Shown here: in pieces, positions 45,314-54,708 of the stretch
Layout: every line of letters begins with the position of its first letter
How positions within the stretch are numbered: position 1 is the first letter of the stretch
Assembly (NCBI RefSeq): GCF_900660745.1
Contig: NZ_LR215048.1
Location: 1,426,001 to 1,490,000 of the forward strand
Direction: 5' to 3'
DNA length: 64,000 nucleotides
Source of the DNA: Haploplasma axanthum
GTDB taxonomy: Bacteria > Bacillota_I > Bacilli_A > Acholeplasmatales > Acholeplasmataceae
Position numbers and translations under genes: made by a program
The notes under the pieces: generated by a model
Database searches by the model: none
What the model was told of the DNA's origin: nothing
Seen by the model: the letters and a program-made list of their open reading frames with translations, nothing else

Positions 45314-46528
45314 ATGAATAGATTAGTAGATAGATTTCTAAGATATGTAAAAATTGATACACAATCAGATCCATATTCTGAAACTGTACCTTCAACATTA
45401 AAGCAAAAAGATTTAAGCAATTTATTAGTTAAAGAACTAAAAGAAATTGGTGTTGATGGTTTCATTGATGAAAAAGGATATGTTTATGCGCACTTAAAGA
45501 ATAATACTGGAAAAGATGTAAAACCTATTGGTTTTGTGGCACACGTCGATACATCACCTGATGCACCTGGTGCAAACGTTAATCCAAAAATTATTAAAAA
45601 ATATGATGGTTCTGATATTAAATTAAATGAAAATATTACAATGAATTCGTTAAACAGTCCAGCACTTAAACGCGTTATTGGTGAAGATATTATTGTAACT
45701 GATGGTAATACATTACTTGGAGCCGATGATAAAGCTGGTGTTGCTGAAATCATGGAACTTGTTAATGTGATTGTTGAGAAAAAACTAAAACATGGAGATA
45801 TTTTTATTTGTTTCACACCCGATGAAGAAATTGGTCGTGGAGCTGATCACTTTAATCATGAGTTCTTCAAAGCTGATTTTGCTTATACATTAGATGGTAG
45901 TGAAGTTGGTGAAATTGAATATGAAAATTTCAACGCTGCAAGTGCTTCTCTAACTTTCATTGGTAAGAGTATTCATCCGGGTTCTGCAAAATTACAAATG
46001 ATAAACTCAATGCATCTTGCTATCGAATTTCATCAAATGCTTCCAGTTTTCTTAAATCCTGCTTATACTGATGAATATGAAGGTTTTAATCACTTATCTG
46101 AAATTAACGGTGAAGTCGAAAAAACGACTGCAAATTACATTATTAGAAATCATAGTAAAGAAAAGTTTAATGAACAAAAAGAAACTTTTAAAGAAATCGC
46201 AAATTACTTAAATAAAAAATATGGATATAATGCTGTTGAATTAAAAATTACTGATAGTTACTACAATATGTACGATGTTATAAAAGATCATATGTATATT
46301 GTTGAATTAGCTGAGGAAGCTATTAGAAATAATGACATTGAGCCAATTAGTCGACCAATTAGAGGTGGTACTGATGGAGCTAGATTAACATTTGATGGTC
46401 TTCCATGTCCTAATTTAGGTACTGGTGGATATAATTTCCACGGTAGAATGGAATTTGCTTCTATTAATCAAATGGAAAAAGCTTTAGATATCGCTCTTGA
46501 AATTGTTAAGATTGTTTCAGAAAAATAA
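45314..46528 (+). CDS. pepT: Peptidase T (tripeptide aminopeptidase)
   Basis: 404-residue M20B metallopeptidase that removes N-terminal residues from tripeptides. Zinc and catalytic motifs HVDTSPD, LGADDKAGVAEIM, PDEEIGRGAD and the C-terminal RPIRGGTDGARLTFDGLPCPNLGTGGYNFHG are all intact. Start at 45314, with GAGG upstream; a 12-codon longer frame has no ribosome site. Completes peptide utilisation in what appears to be an amino-acid-dependent organism. Confidence 0.96.
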   Translation: MNRLVDRFLRYVKIDTQSDPYSETVPSTLKQKDLSNLLVKELKEIGVDGFIDEKGYVYAHLKNNTGKDVKPIGFVAHVDTSPDAPGANVNPKIIKKYDGSDIKLNENITMNSLNSPALKRVIGEDIIVTDGNTLLGADDKAGVAEIMELVNVIVEKKLKHGDIFICFTPDEEIGRGADHFNHEFFKADFAYTLDGSEVGEIEYENFNAASASLTFIGKSIHPGSAKLQMINSMHLAIEFHQMLPVFLNPAYTDEYEGFNHLSEINGEVEKTTANYIIRNHSKEKFNEQKETFKEIANYLNKKYGYNAVELKITDSYYNMYDVIKDHMYIVELAEEAIRNNDIEPISRPIRGGTDGARLTFDGLPCPNLGTGGYNFHGRMEFASINQMEKALDIALEIVKIVSEK

Positions 46529-46534
46529 TATTTT

Positions 46535-46562
46535 AGACTAGGAGAAATCTTAGTCTTTTTTT
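46535..46562 (+). terminator. Terminator of pepT
   Basis: AGACTAGG / CTTAGTCT stem (one G-U pair), 6-nt loop, then U run, just after the stop codon. Confidence 0.75.
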
Positions 46563-46565
46563 GTA

Positions 46566-46596
46566 TAAAAAAAACTGCTCTTAATTAGAGCAGTTT
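46566..46596 (-). terminator. Terminator of eno
   Basis: Perfect 10-bp stem AAACTGCTCT / AGAGCAGTTT with 5-nt loop (46596-46572), followed by six or more U on the minus strand. Confidence 0.85.
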
Positions 46597-46615
46597 AATT
46601 AACAATTTTTAATTA

Positions 46616-47911
<1,296 letters not shown>

Positions 47912-47958
47912 TTAATTCACTCCTTTTATATTTTTTTTGCCGTATAATTACAGTTTTC

Positions 47959-48014
47959 ATTATACCTTATTATTATCTTTTTTAAAAGATGCCCCTCAAT
48001 AGAAAACGTTTACT
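47959..48014 (-). promoter_or_regulatory. Promoter of eno with upstream cre-like palindrome
   Basis: -10 TATAAT (47964-47959), 17-bp spacer, -35 TTTTAA (47987-47982). An AAACGTTTTC palindrome (48014-48001, AGTAAACGTTTTCT on the minus strand), two mismatches from the cre consensus TGWAANCGNTNWCA, lies upstream of the -35. Its centre is about 43 bp before the -10, nearly the same as at gpmI. Confidence 0.5.
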
Positions 48015-48033
48015 TTTTCTTAATCAAGGTTTA

Positions 48034-48795
48034 TCACATTATAATTTTCTCAATTTGAGGTTTAACTGTAAGGAATATTAAAGGTGAGAAAACACCCTTA
48101 ATAACATTAACAAGTCCAAACATTGTTAAAATTGTCTTAATTATTGTCAAAATATTTTGATTAGCATAATTTGGATCTCTTAATAAACTAAAAATCGTTA
48201 AATGTTGATTACCACTTAAGTATAATGGCATTGTTACAATTGTATGAAATATTGTCATTCCAATTGTAAGTAGTAATGCTGATAAAATTGGTCCAAGAAT
48301 ATAAAGTATTCTTTTTATTTTTTTATGTTCTGTTGGAACTGCGTATATCAATGGCTTTTCATTAACTCGACATATTTTTTTAGTTACTATATAACTTGTG
48401 ATAATTAAATATGAAGCAAAAATAGCAATTACTTCTCCTAATAGTTTCCAAAATATATCAGATTCTGCAGCAGTTTTACTTGGTAATAATATTCTAATAA
48501 TCGAACGTAAAACAATTACATATGATACATTTTTAAACCCAATAACATAAAAAGCAATTAGTATTATAACCTCACTTAAATCAAGTTTGACACCAATAAA
48601 TCCTATCGGTATCTCAAAGAAACCAACAACAGTAGCAAGCGCCCCAAAAACAACGATATACATCATTTGTTTTGTTGTCATAGTAGCCTTTGTTCCATTC
48701 AAAACTACTTGTTTCTTTCCACTTAATTTATTATCAATTAACACTATTGCCATTCCGAGTAATGCGATTATTACTATTATAGTAAATTTATTCAT
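48034..48795 (-). CDS. ribU: Riboflavin ECF transporter S component RibU
   Basis: 253-residue polytopic membrane protein. The core segments MMYIVVFGALATVVGFFEIPIGFIGVKLDLSEVIILIAFYVIGFKN and SIIRILLP match RibU-type substrate-binding S components. It is preceded by an FMN riboswitch with terminator, direct evidence that flavin controls it. Compared with the usual 190-residue RibU it has an N-terminal extra helix (residues 4-22) plus loop and a longer C-terminal part. The energising EcfA/T proteins are not in the window. RBS AAAGGAGGA. Confidence 0.9.
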   Translation of the reverse strand: MNKFTIIVIIALLGMAIVLIDNKLSGKKQVVLNGTKATMTTKQMMYIVVFGALATVVGFFEIPIGFIGVKLDLSEVIILIAFYVIGFKNVSYVIVLRSIIRILLPSKTAAESDIFWKLLGEVIAIFASYLIITSYIVTKKICRVNEKPLIYAVPTEHKKIKRILYILGPILSALLLTIGMTIFHTIVTMPLYLSGNQHLTIFSLLRDPNYANQNILTIIKTILTMFGLVNVIKGVFSPLIFLTVKPQIEKIIM

Positions 48796-48812
48796 ATTGT
48801 CCTCCTTTTAAA

Positions 48813-48836
48813 TAAAAAATCGCCTACTCCGGGCGA
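48813..48836 (-). terminator. Riboswitch-controlled terminator before ribU
   Basis: Minus-strand TCGCC / GGCGA stem with CGGAGTA loop (48836-48820) then six U, lying between the FMN aptamer and the ribU RBS. Confidence 0.8.
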
Positions 48837-48856
48837 CAAAAAAGAAAACGACAATA

Positions 48857-48971
48857 AACCGCTCTTCTCCCATCCAGACTATAACTGTCGGTTTCAGAAT
48901 TTCACTGAATCAACTAATAAAAGTTCGCGGACTATACCGCCGGTGGAGACTTTCACTCCGCCCCGAAGATT
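48857..48971 (-). ncRNA. FMN riboswitch (RFN element)
   Basis: On the minus strand the conserved blocks run ATCTTCGGGGCGGAGTG, AAAGTCTCCACCGGCGGTA, GTCCGCGAA, then CCGACAGTTATAGTCTGGATG, GGAGAAGAGCGG. All RFN landmarks (GGGCGGGGTG-type start, ACCGGCGGTA, GTCTGGATGGGAGAAGA) are present. FMN binding should favour the downstream terminator (48813-48836) and shut off ribU. Confidence 0.96.
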
Positions 48972-49027
48972 AAATTACATTTATATATTATCACATGTTA
49001 ATTATTTATTCAATAAATCTTCTTTAA

Positions 49028-49082
49028 TGAAAACGTTTTATTAAAAGCCAGTATATAAAATACTGTAAAGTTCAAGTATAAT
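49028..49082 (+). promoter_or_regulatory. Promoter of gpmI with upstream cre-like palindrome
   Basis: TGAAAACGTTTTAT (49028-49041) matches the cre consensus at all but the last two positions. A -10 TATAAT is at 49077-49082; the -35 is weak (TATAAA). Distance from palindrome centre to the -10 is about 42 bp, as for eno. Confidence 0.5.
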
Positions 49083-49115
49083 ATATGTAAGATAAAACAA
49101 GGAGATGATTTTTTT

Positions 49116-50648
49116 ATGAACAAACGATTTGTCGGCTTAATTATTTTAGACGGTTATGGTCTTGCTCCAGATAGCCCATCAAATTCAGTAAGTTTAGCTA
49201 AAAAACCATTCATGGAACATTTACTAAAAACATATCCACACAACACGCTACAAGCTAGTGGTGAATATGTTGGTCTTCCTGATGGTCAAATGGGTAACAG
49301 TGAAGTTGGTCACTTAAATTTAGGTGCTGGTAGAGTGGTTTATCAATCACTTTCAAGAATTAATGTAGCAATTAAAGATGGTAGTTTTTTTGAAAATAAG
49401 GCTTTTTTAGATGCTATTGAACACGTTAAAAAACATAATTCTAAACTACATATTCTAGGACTTGTTAGTGATGGTGGAGTTCATTCACACTTAAATCATA
49501 TTAATGCACTTATTAGATTAGCTAAAAGTCATGATTTAGGAAATAAAACTTACTTACATGCATTCATGGATGGTAGAGACACATCACAAAAAGGTGGTCA
49601 TAACTATCTAAAAACTTTAATTAATTCTGGTGCTAACGTTGCAACAGTTTCAGGTCGTTATTATGCTATGGACCGTGATAATAACTGGGATCGTGTTCAA
49701 AAAGCATATGATGCAATGGTTTTAGGTGAAGGTGAAGTTATTGCTGATCCATTAGAAGGTATTAATGCAGCATATGAACAAGGTTTATCAGATGAATTTA
49801 TTGTTCCATTTGTTGTAAATAAAAAAGGCTTAATTAATGATAACGATGCTGTTATTTTTGCAAACTTCAGACCTGATAGAGCAATTAGAATTGCAACTGC
49901 TATTTCTAACCCTGAAGGTACTAAAAACTTCCGTACTGATGGAAAAGCTGAATTTAAAATTACTAAAGAATTAAAAAATATTTTATTTGTTTCAATGATG
50001 CATTATAATGAAGCAGTTAAAGGTAGTTTAGCATTCCCACTTCAACAGTTAACTAACATTTATGGTGAAGTTATTGCTGATAACAATTTAAATCAATTAC
50101 GTATTGCTGAAACTGAAAAATATGCACACGTTACTTTCTTCTTTGACGGAGGTAAAGAACGTGAATTAAAAGGTGCTTCTAGAATTTTAATTGAATCACC
50201 TAAAGTTGCTACATATGATTTAAAACCTGAAATGGGTGCTTATGAAATCCGTGATAAAGCTGTTGCAGCAATTAAATCAAAGAATTTCGATACAATGATT
50301 TTAAATTTTGCAAATCCTGATATGGTTGGTCATACTGGATCTGTTGAAGCAACAACAAGAGCTGTTGAAGTCGTTGATGAATGTGCTAAAGATGTTGTTG
50401 ATGCTATTCTTTCAATCGGTGGTGTTGCTATTGTTCTTGCAGATCATGGTAATGCTGAGGAAATGAGAACTTCTACTGGTGAGCCACAAACTGCTCATAC
50501 AACAAATTTAGTTCCAGTAATTGTAACTGATACTGATTATGTTGTTGGAAATGGTGCTTTATGTGACGTTGCTCCAACTATGTTAGATTTACTAGGTGTT
50601 AAACAACCTAAAGAAATGACTGGTAAGAGTTTAGTTACTAAAAAATAA
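49116..50648 (+). CDS. gpmI: 2,3-bisphosphoglycerate-independent phosphoglycerate mutase
   Basis: 510 residues of the cofactor-independent, Mn-dependent mutase of the alkaline phosphatase superfamily. Metal and phospho-Ser motifs: LDGYGL near residue 11, DGQMGNSEVGHLNLG (Ser62), HAFMDGRDTS, SGRYYAMDRDNNWDR, PDRAIRIATA, ANPDMVGHTGSVEA and LADHGNAEEM. Converts 3-phosphoglycerate to 2-phosphoglycerate, just before enolase. RBS AAGGAGATG upstream. One of the few plus-strand genes. Confidence 0.97.
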   Translation: MNKRFVGLIILDGYGLAPDSPSNSVSLAKKPFMEHLLKTYPHNTLQASGEYVGLPDGQMGNSEVGHLNLGAGRVVYQSLSRINVAIKDGSFFENKAFLDAIEHVKKHNSKLHILGLVSDGGVHSHLNHINALIRLAKSHDLGNKTYLHAFMDGRDTSQKGGHNYLKTLINSGANVATVSGRYYAMDRDNNWDRVQKAYDAMVLGEGEVIADPLEGINAAYEQGLSDEFIVPFVVNKKGLINDNDAVIFANFRPDRAIRIATAISNPEGTKNFRTDGKAEFKITKELKNILFVSMMHYNEAVKGSLAFPLQQLTNIYGEVIADNNLNQLRIAETEKYAHVTFFFDGGKERELKGASRILIESPKVATYDLKPEMGAYEIRDKAVAAIKSKNFDTMILNFANPDMVGHTGSVEATTRAVEVVDECAKDVVDAILSIGGVAIVLADHGNAEEMRTSTGEPQTAHTTNLVPVIVTDTDYVVGNGALCDVAPTMLDLLGVKQPKEMTGKSLVTKK

Positions 50649-50657
50649 TATTTGATT

Positions 50658-50683
50658 AAGACGAGTAAAATCGTCTTTTTTTT
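50658..50683 (+). terminator. Terminator of gpmI
   Basis: Perfect 7-bp stem AAGACGA / TCGTCTT with 6-nt loop, then six or more U. Confidence 0.85.
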
Positions 50684-50904
50684 AACAAAAAAGTGTAAAT
50701 AAATTTTTGCTTAAATCAATAAAGTTTATCAAAATTAGTTTAATAAACTTCTAAATTTAAAACGCGCTACGTATATAACGTTTTTTAATATCTATTGTAA
50801 ATTTAAAATATATAAGTAACGATTTATTTAATACGTTTATTTTTTTGTTTCTTTTTATTATACACTTGCGTTTTTTAATTATCGAATAGGTTTTACTATG
50901 TAGC

Positions 50905-50934
50905 AAAAAGCACATCAGACTAACTAATGTGCTT
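50905..50934 (-). terminator. Terminator of candidate toxin-immunity operon
   Basis: Minus-strand AAGCACAT / ATGTGCTT stem (50934-50908), then UUU. It lies just beyond the 177-residue gene, so both genes share one terminator. Confidence 0.7.
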
Positions 50935-50939
50935 AAAAA

Positions 50940-51473
50940 CTACTGAAGATGGAAAAGATTATCATCATGTTTTAAATATATTTTTGTAGTTCCAAAATAT
51001 TTATATCTTATTTCAAGTTTTTTCACTCTATCTTTACCATTTTGATACTTCTTATTTTTAAGATGCTGCCATAAATTTTCGTTTTCATAACTATTAAACC
51101 AATCATTAACTTCAGATTCGTTAAACTCATATAAAGAATCTAAATAAAACTCGCCGAAATCTAATTCATTTTCAGTATAATATTTAATAAATAAACATCT
51201 GTCTAGAAAATTTTCAATTCTCAAAAAAGTTCGATCAATATTTTTTTTATTTATTTTGCCCACTTCTTCTTCAAGTCCCCAAATCATTATACTATTGACG
51301 TGTGGATTTCTCATCTCAATATCAATTGAAATATGGGTATTATTAAGATAAAAAAGTAATCTGTAATTAAATTCATCGTTATAATAACTTGCATCTTTAA
51401 ACATTATTAAATTATTATTGAAGACTTTTTTTCCTTTATCATTTATATAACTTAATATTTCTTGATATGTCAT
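50940..51473 (-). CDS. Unknown 177-residue protein, candidate immunity protein
   Basis: Not recognised. Acidic cytosolic-type protein of mixed alpha/beta character, without signal peptide or membrane helix. Contains hydrophobic strands (YRLLFYLNNTHISIDIEM, VNSIMIWGLEEEV), an aromatic-rich middle (FLDRCLFIKYYTENELDFGEFYLDSLYEF) and a basic tail (KDRVKKLEIRYKYFG). RBS GGAGAAATAGTT before the ATG. It follows the secreted protein gene by 11 nt on the same strand with one terminator, the order of polymorphic toxin and immunity genes. The role is inferred from position and size only. Confidence 0.6.
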   Translation of the reverse strand: MTYQEILSYINDKGKKVFNNNLIMFKDASYYNDEFNYRLLFYLNNTHISIDIEMRNPHVNSIMIWGLEEEVGKINKKNIDRTFLRIENFLDRCLFIKYYTENELDFGEFYLDSLYEFNESEVNDWFNSYENENLWQHLKNKKYQNGKDRVKKLEIRYKYFGTTKIYLKHDDNLFHLQ

Positions 51474-51484
51474 AACTATTTCTC

Positions 51485-52693
51485 CTAAACTGGATTACCA
51501 TACCATACATGAATTGTATGTGAAAGATCATGATAATGTCTATAGTACCCACTACCTAATCTGTAATCATGGATCTCATTTATCATTGTTTTTCCATTAT
51601 TAAAATATCCACCTAAAGCATATGCAAGTTTTGCTGCATCCATTTCCCTACGCGTATATACTCCAGCTAGTCTTTGATTTATATTTTTATTTCTTAAATT
51701 CATAGCAAAATTTTTTAAATTTTGAGTAAGAGCTATAACTGCAAATTTTGCTATTGAAACAACATTAATAATTTTAGCCTCAACTAAAACGGTATAGGCT
51801 TCTGCATAGTTTAATGCATATGCGTAATTTATAAATAAATCGTTACCACTTAAATAAGATATATAATATACTCTATTGGATAATTGTGGGATAGCAAGTG
51901 ATGCAATAATAGCTGAAGATATAATCAATTTTTCTGTAAATCTATTTACTTTTGAAAATATTTGGTCAAACACGTTTCTAATTGAGTTTCCAATCGCGCC
52001 TGCTGAACTAACAAATACATCAACAATGTCAGCAAAAAATGGTTGTATAATTTTCCAATTATATACAACAACTGCAGTTATTATTAAAATTGCAGCTACT
52101 GCAATTGCAACTTTTATTATAGTAGGTGTTAAAAATAGTTTGATTGCTGCTATCATTGCTGAGAAAGCACCCTTAATTGTTGTAACGGCTGTCGTTGAAA
52201 GTCCTGCAGCAATAAGAATATTAGTGGTTTCTTGAATGGTGCTTAATCTAGTCATTGTCATTAATGCAATATTACTACTATCCTCATAGTTTTCATATTC
52301 CCCTGTAATCAAACTAAATAACTCACCAATCTCTTTGTTGCTACTTGCTAATTCTTTAAATATAACTTTATCTTCTTCACCTAAATCATTGTATATTTTA
52401 ATGCTTGTTTCGTAAAGTGCAATATCAGATATTTCTTGTTGTGCTTTCACTTGATGTGCATTTGTTAGGGAAAATTCATTTTTAATTGAATCTTTTAAAT
52501 CAACATCAATGTATTCATCTGTCCAATAATTTGATAATTCAATTGCATTAAAAATTATCTTTTCCTCAGAAATCCAATCATCTTTCTCGTGTGGTTCATC
52601 ATACACTACAACTCTAAATTGCCCAAAAACAGAATAAATAAGTGTAGTGAAAATCAAAATAAATGCTGTTATAGTATTTCTTGTTTTTTTCAT
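51485..52693 (-). CDS. Secreted membrane-associated protein with His-rich C-terminus, candidate toxin
   Basis: 402 residues. N-terminal signal peptide (MKKTRNTITAFILIFTTLIY), acidic extracellular-type region (residues 30-150), then hydrophobic segments around 159-188, 191-211 and 256-270. The C-terminal end (346-402) is different: GGYFNNGKTM, then RHYHDLSHTIHVWYGNP with His386, His388, His392, His395, Trp397. Such compact HYH...HxWYG ends occur on some Gram-positive polymorphic toxins, e.g. SAR2788-like putative toxins; this resemblance is by eye and not decisive. Clean RBS GGGGAG and -10 TATAAT (52737-52732). Unknown activity. Confidence 0.6.
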   Translation of the reverse strand: MKKTRNTITAFILIFTTLIYSVFGQFRVVVYDEPHEKDDWISEEKIIFNAIELSNYWTDEYIDVDLKDSIKNEFSLTNAHQVKAQQEISDIALYETSIKIYNDLGEEDKVIFKELASSNKEIGELFSLITGEYENYEDSSNIALMTMTRLSTIQETTNILIAAGLSTTAVTTIKGAFSAMIAAIKLFLTPTIIKVAIAVAAILIITAVVVYNWKIIQPFFADIVDVFVSSAGAIGNSIRNVFDQIFSKVNRFTEKLIISSAIIASLAIPQLSNRVYYISYLSGNDLFINYAYALNYAEAYTVLVEAKIINVVSIAKFAVIALTQNLKNFAMNLRNKNINQRLAGVYTRREMDAAKLAYALGGYFNNGKTMINEIHDYRLGSGYYRHYHDLSHTIHVWYGNPV

Positions 52694-52765
52694 AATTTCT
52701 CCCCTTTATATCTCATAGATACTCTAAATCTATTATACCTTACTAATAAAAAAATAAGTCTAATC

Positions 52766-52803
52766 ATATTTCAACTATTTTTATCAGAAAATAGTTGAAA
52801 TAT
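52766..52803. repeat. Perfect 16-bp inverted repeat upstream of candidate toxin gene
   Basis: ATATTTCAACTATTTT at 52766-52781 is followed by six bases and its exact reverse complement (52788-52803). It lies just upstream of the weak -35 (GACTTA, 52760-52755) of the gene at 51485-52693 and has no adjacent U run, so an operator is more likely than a terminator. Confidence 0.75.
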
Positions 52804-53375
52804 ACAATATATTTTAATCTTATCATGTTTATAGTATTATTTCAATCTATTTGTATTTAAGTTTTTCCGGAAATCTTGATGATACTTTCTAATTTTCTTA
52901 AATGATTTGATTTATACAGATTATTAACTATGTATTTACCACCAAACTTTTAAGACCAATAATAATATAAAAACATTTAATAAAATTCGTTCACATCTAT
53001 TTTGAAAATTTTATACCAAATTTATTATATAAAATTATCTTCTTGATTTTAGACTATGGTTTATTTTATTAAGGCAAATATTTTTTCTATCTAGGAAACT
53101 AAATATAGAATTATTCTCTCTGTTATATTATTTACTTAGAGGTACCGGTTAAGTATCTTATTTTTACTATAGAAATTTTAAGGTAATTTAGAACCTTTCA
53201 CTCACTTTACTACTAATAAACTTTAATGATCATTAATCATCTTACTATTAAAAACTTGTCTTTTATGTCACTTGATATTTATCATAAAACCAACTGTTAT
53301 ATATAACAACTTAGTTTAGTATTCATCTTTTTATGAATTTTTTATCACATTTTTGTATTATCGAGTACTATAATA

Positions 53376-53399
53376 AGAAAATCTCTATTTCTAGAGATT
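53376..53399 (-). terminator. Terminator of the pyrR-to-HAAS operon
   Basis: Perfect 8-bp stem AATCTCTA / TAGAGATT with 4-nt loop (53399-53380), then UUCUUAUU on the minus strand. Confidence 0.7.
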
Positions 53400-53418
53400 A
53401 CATTAAAGTAAATATTAA

Positions 53419-54357
53419 TTAATTACTTTTAACTGTTCGATACCACTTAATTGCTAGTTTTGTTAGTATGAAGATTCCTAAAACAGTTGATAAAACTATC
53501 ATTGTTATTTGATAAGTTTTCATATCAAATTTATCATATACTTCATCAACAAATAGTTTTTCTTGAAGCATAAAAGTTATTATTAATACACCTGTAATCA
53601 AACTATAAATCGTATCGTATATTGTTGTCTTATAGCTTATTTTATTAACTTTCATTTTAATAGTTGTTTTAGTTATTAAAAGAATTATACTTAAAAAGAA
53701 TAATGGTATATAGATACTTGTTATTGTTTTATTTAAAACAATTTCAATTCCAAAAAAATAAAAATTATTATAAAACGTTAATATAAAAACTCCAAGAAAA
53801 CCAATGATTAATGAGATTGTCATTTCAATTATTGTTTTCTTTTTTGATATTAAATATTTCTTTTCTTTTGGAACTTCTTCCAACATTTGGATATTCCATG
53901 GTTTCTTTTTTAAATTAACTTTACTTAAACTAATTATTTGAAAAACAAAAGTAACAGTTGCATATGATAATATTAATCCAATAACACCAGCTGTAAGACC
54001 TCCTAATAAAACACTAAATACACGATTTACAACATCTCTATTTACGGTTTTTTCAAGAATAATAATTGCTCCAAAAAAGAAAAATAAAATACTTGCAATA
54101 ATTAATGCCGTTCTAAGAACTAGCAAATATTGAGCATAGTCTTTAGGACCAACCACATACTTTTCCTTATCAGAATAACTTAGGGCTATCTCTTTTGGAT
54201 TTCCAAGTTCTAAAATAACCTTTTCAATATTAGCATCAGATTCATCCCCTGCTAACATATCATAGATGTTTGCTGTTAATTCTTCTGACACTTCACTTCT
54301 TTGTTTCTCAGGTAAATCTTTTATTACGTTATAAACATACTTATCTATTAAGTTCAT
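53419..54357 (-). CDS. HAAS-domain membrane protein (DUF1700-like)
   Basis: 312 residues. The N-terminal 60 residues (LIDKYVYNVIKDLPEKQRSEVSEELTANIYDMLAG...VILELGNPKEIALSY) are a HAAS/permease-prefix domain, followed by about seven or eight hydrophobic helices. Such proteins are typically encoded with PadR regulators and act in membrane-stress signalling or as transporter partners. The padR stop lies one base before its ATG. Confidence 0.82.
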   Translation of the reverse strand: MNLIDKYVYNVIKDLPEKQRSEVSEELTANIYDMLAGDESDANIEKVILELGNPKEIALSYSDKEKYVVGPKDYAQYLLVLRTALIIASILFFFFGAIIILEKTVNRDVVNRVFSVLLGGLTAGVIGLILSYATVTFVFQIISLSKVNLKKKPWNIQMLEEVPKEKKYLISKKKTIIEMTISLIIGFLGVFILTFYNNFYFFGIEIVLNKTITSIYIPLFFLSIILLITKTTIKMKVNKISYKTTIYDTIYSLITGVLIITFMLQEKLFVDEVYDKFDMKTYQITMIVLSTVLGIFILTKLAIKWYRTVKSN

Positions 54358-54358
54358 A

Positions 54359-54685
54359 TTAGACCTCCAATACGTTCATCATACTCTTAACTATTTTTGA
54401 CCATTCAGTTTTTAATTTCTTAAGAACTTCTTCTCCATAATTACTTATTTTGTAATATTTTCTTGGTCTTGGTTCAAGTTTATCCCAACTACTAACTAAT
54501 AGATTTTGTTTCTCAAGCCTTCTTAACAATGGATATAGAGTTCCAGCTTCAATACTTATATCATTATCATTAAGTTTTTGTAACAATGCATATCCATATT
54601 GTTCATCTCTCAAAATATTTAAAACCGTTAAAACCTGAGTTCCACGATTTAACTCTAATATTAAATTTTCCAAAACTGTATCCAT
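54359..54685 (-). CDS. PadR-family transcriptional regulator
   Basis: 108 residues. PadR winged-helix core: LNILRDEQYGYALLQKLND, IEAGTLYPLLRRLEKQNLLVSSWD, PRPRKYYKISNYGEEVLKKL. Start at 54685, with AAGGTGG upstream; the frame could open four codons earlier at GTG inside that ribosome site. Small PadR-s2 type, paired with an HAAS-domain membrane protein, which it probably co-regulates. Confidence 0.93.
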   Translation of the reverse strand: MDTVLENLILELNRGTQVLTVLNILRDEQYGYALLQKLNDNDISIEAGTLYPLLRRLEKQNLLVSSWDKLEPRPRKYYKISNYGEEVLKKLKTEWSKIVKSMMNVLEV

Positions 54686-54708
54686 TACTATCACCACCTT
54701 GTTCCATT

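Larger units (their letters stand above)
52694..53418 (-). other. Gene-free AT-rich region with hairpin
   Basis: About 725 bp without a credible gene. It holds the promoter of the candidate toxin, the 16-bp hairpin at 52766-52803 and, at its far end, the terminator of the HAAS-domain gene. No repeats, RNA genes or obvious remnants were recognised between 52805 and 53370. Confidence 0.7.

Noticed and set aside
50684-50904. Regulatory RNA in the gap after gpmI
   Set aside because: Contains only loose AT-rich pairs such as ACGTATATAACGT; no riboswitch or small RNA structure recognised.
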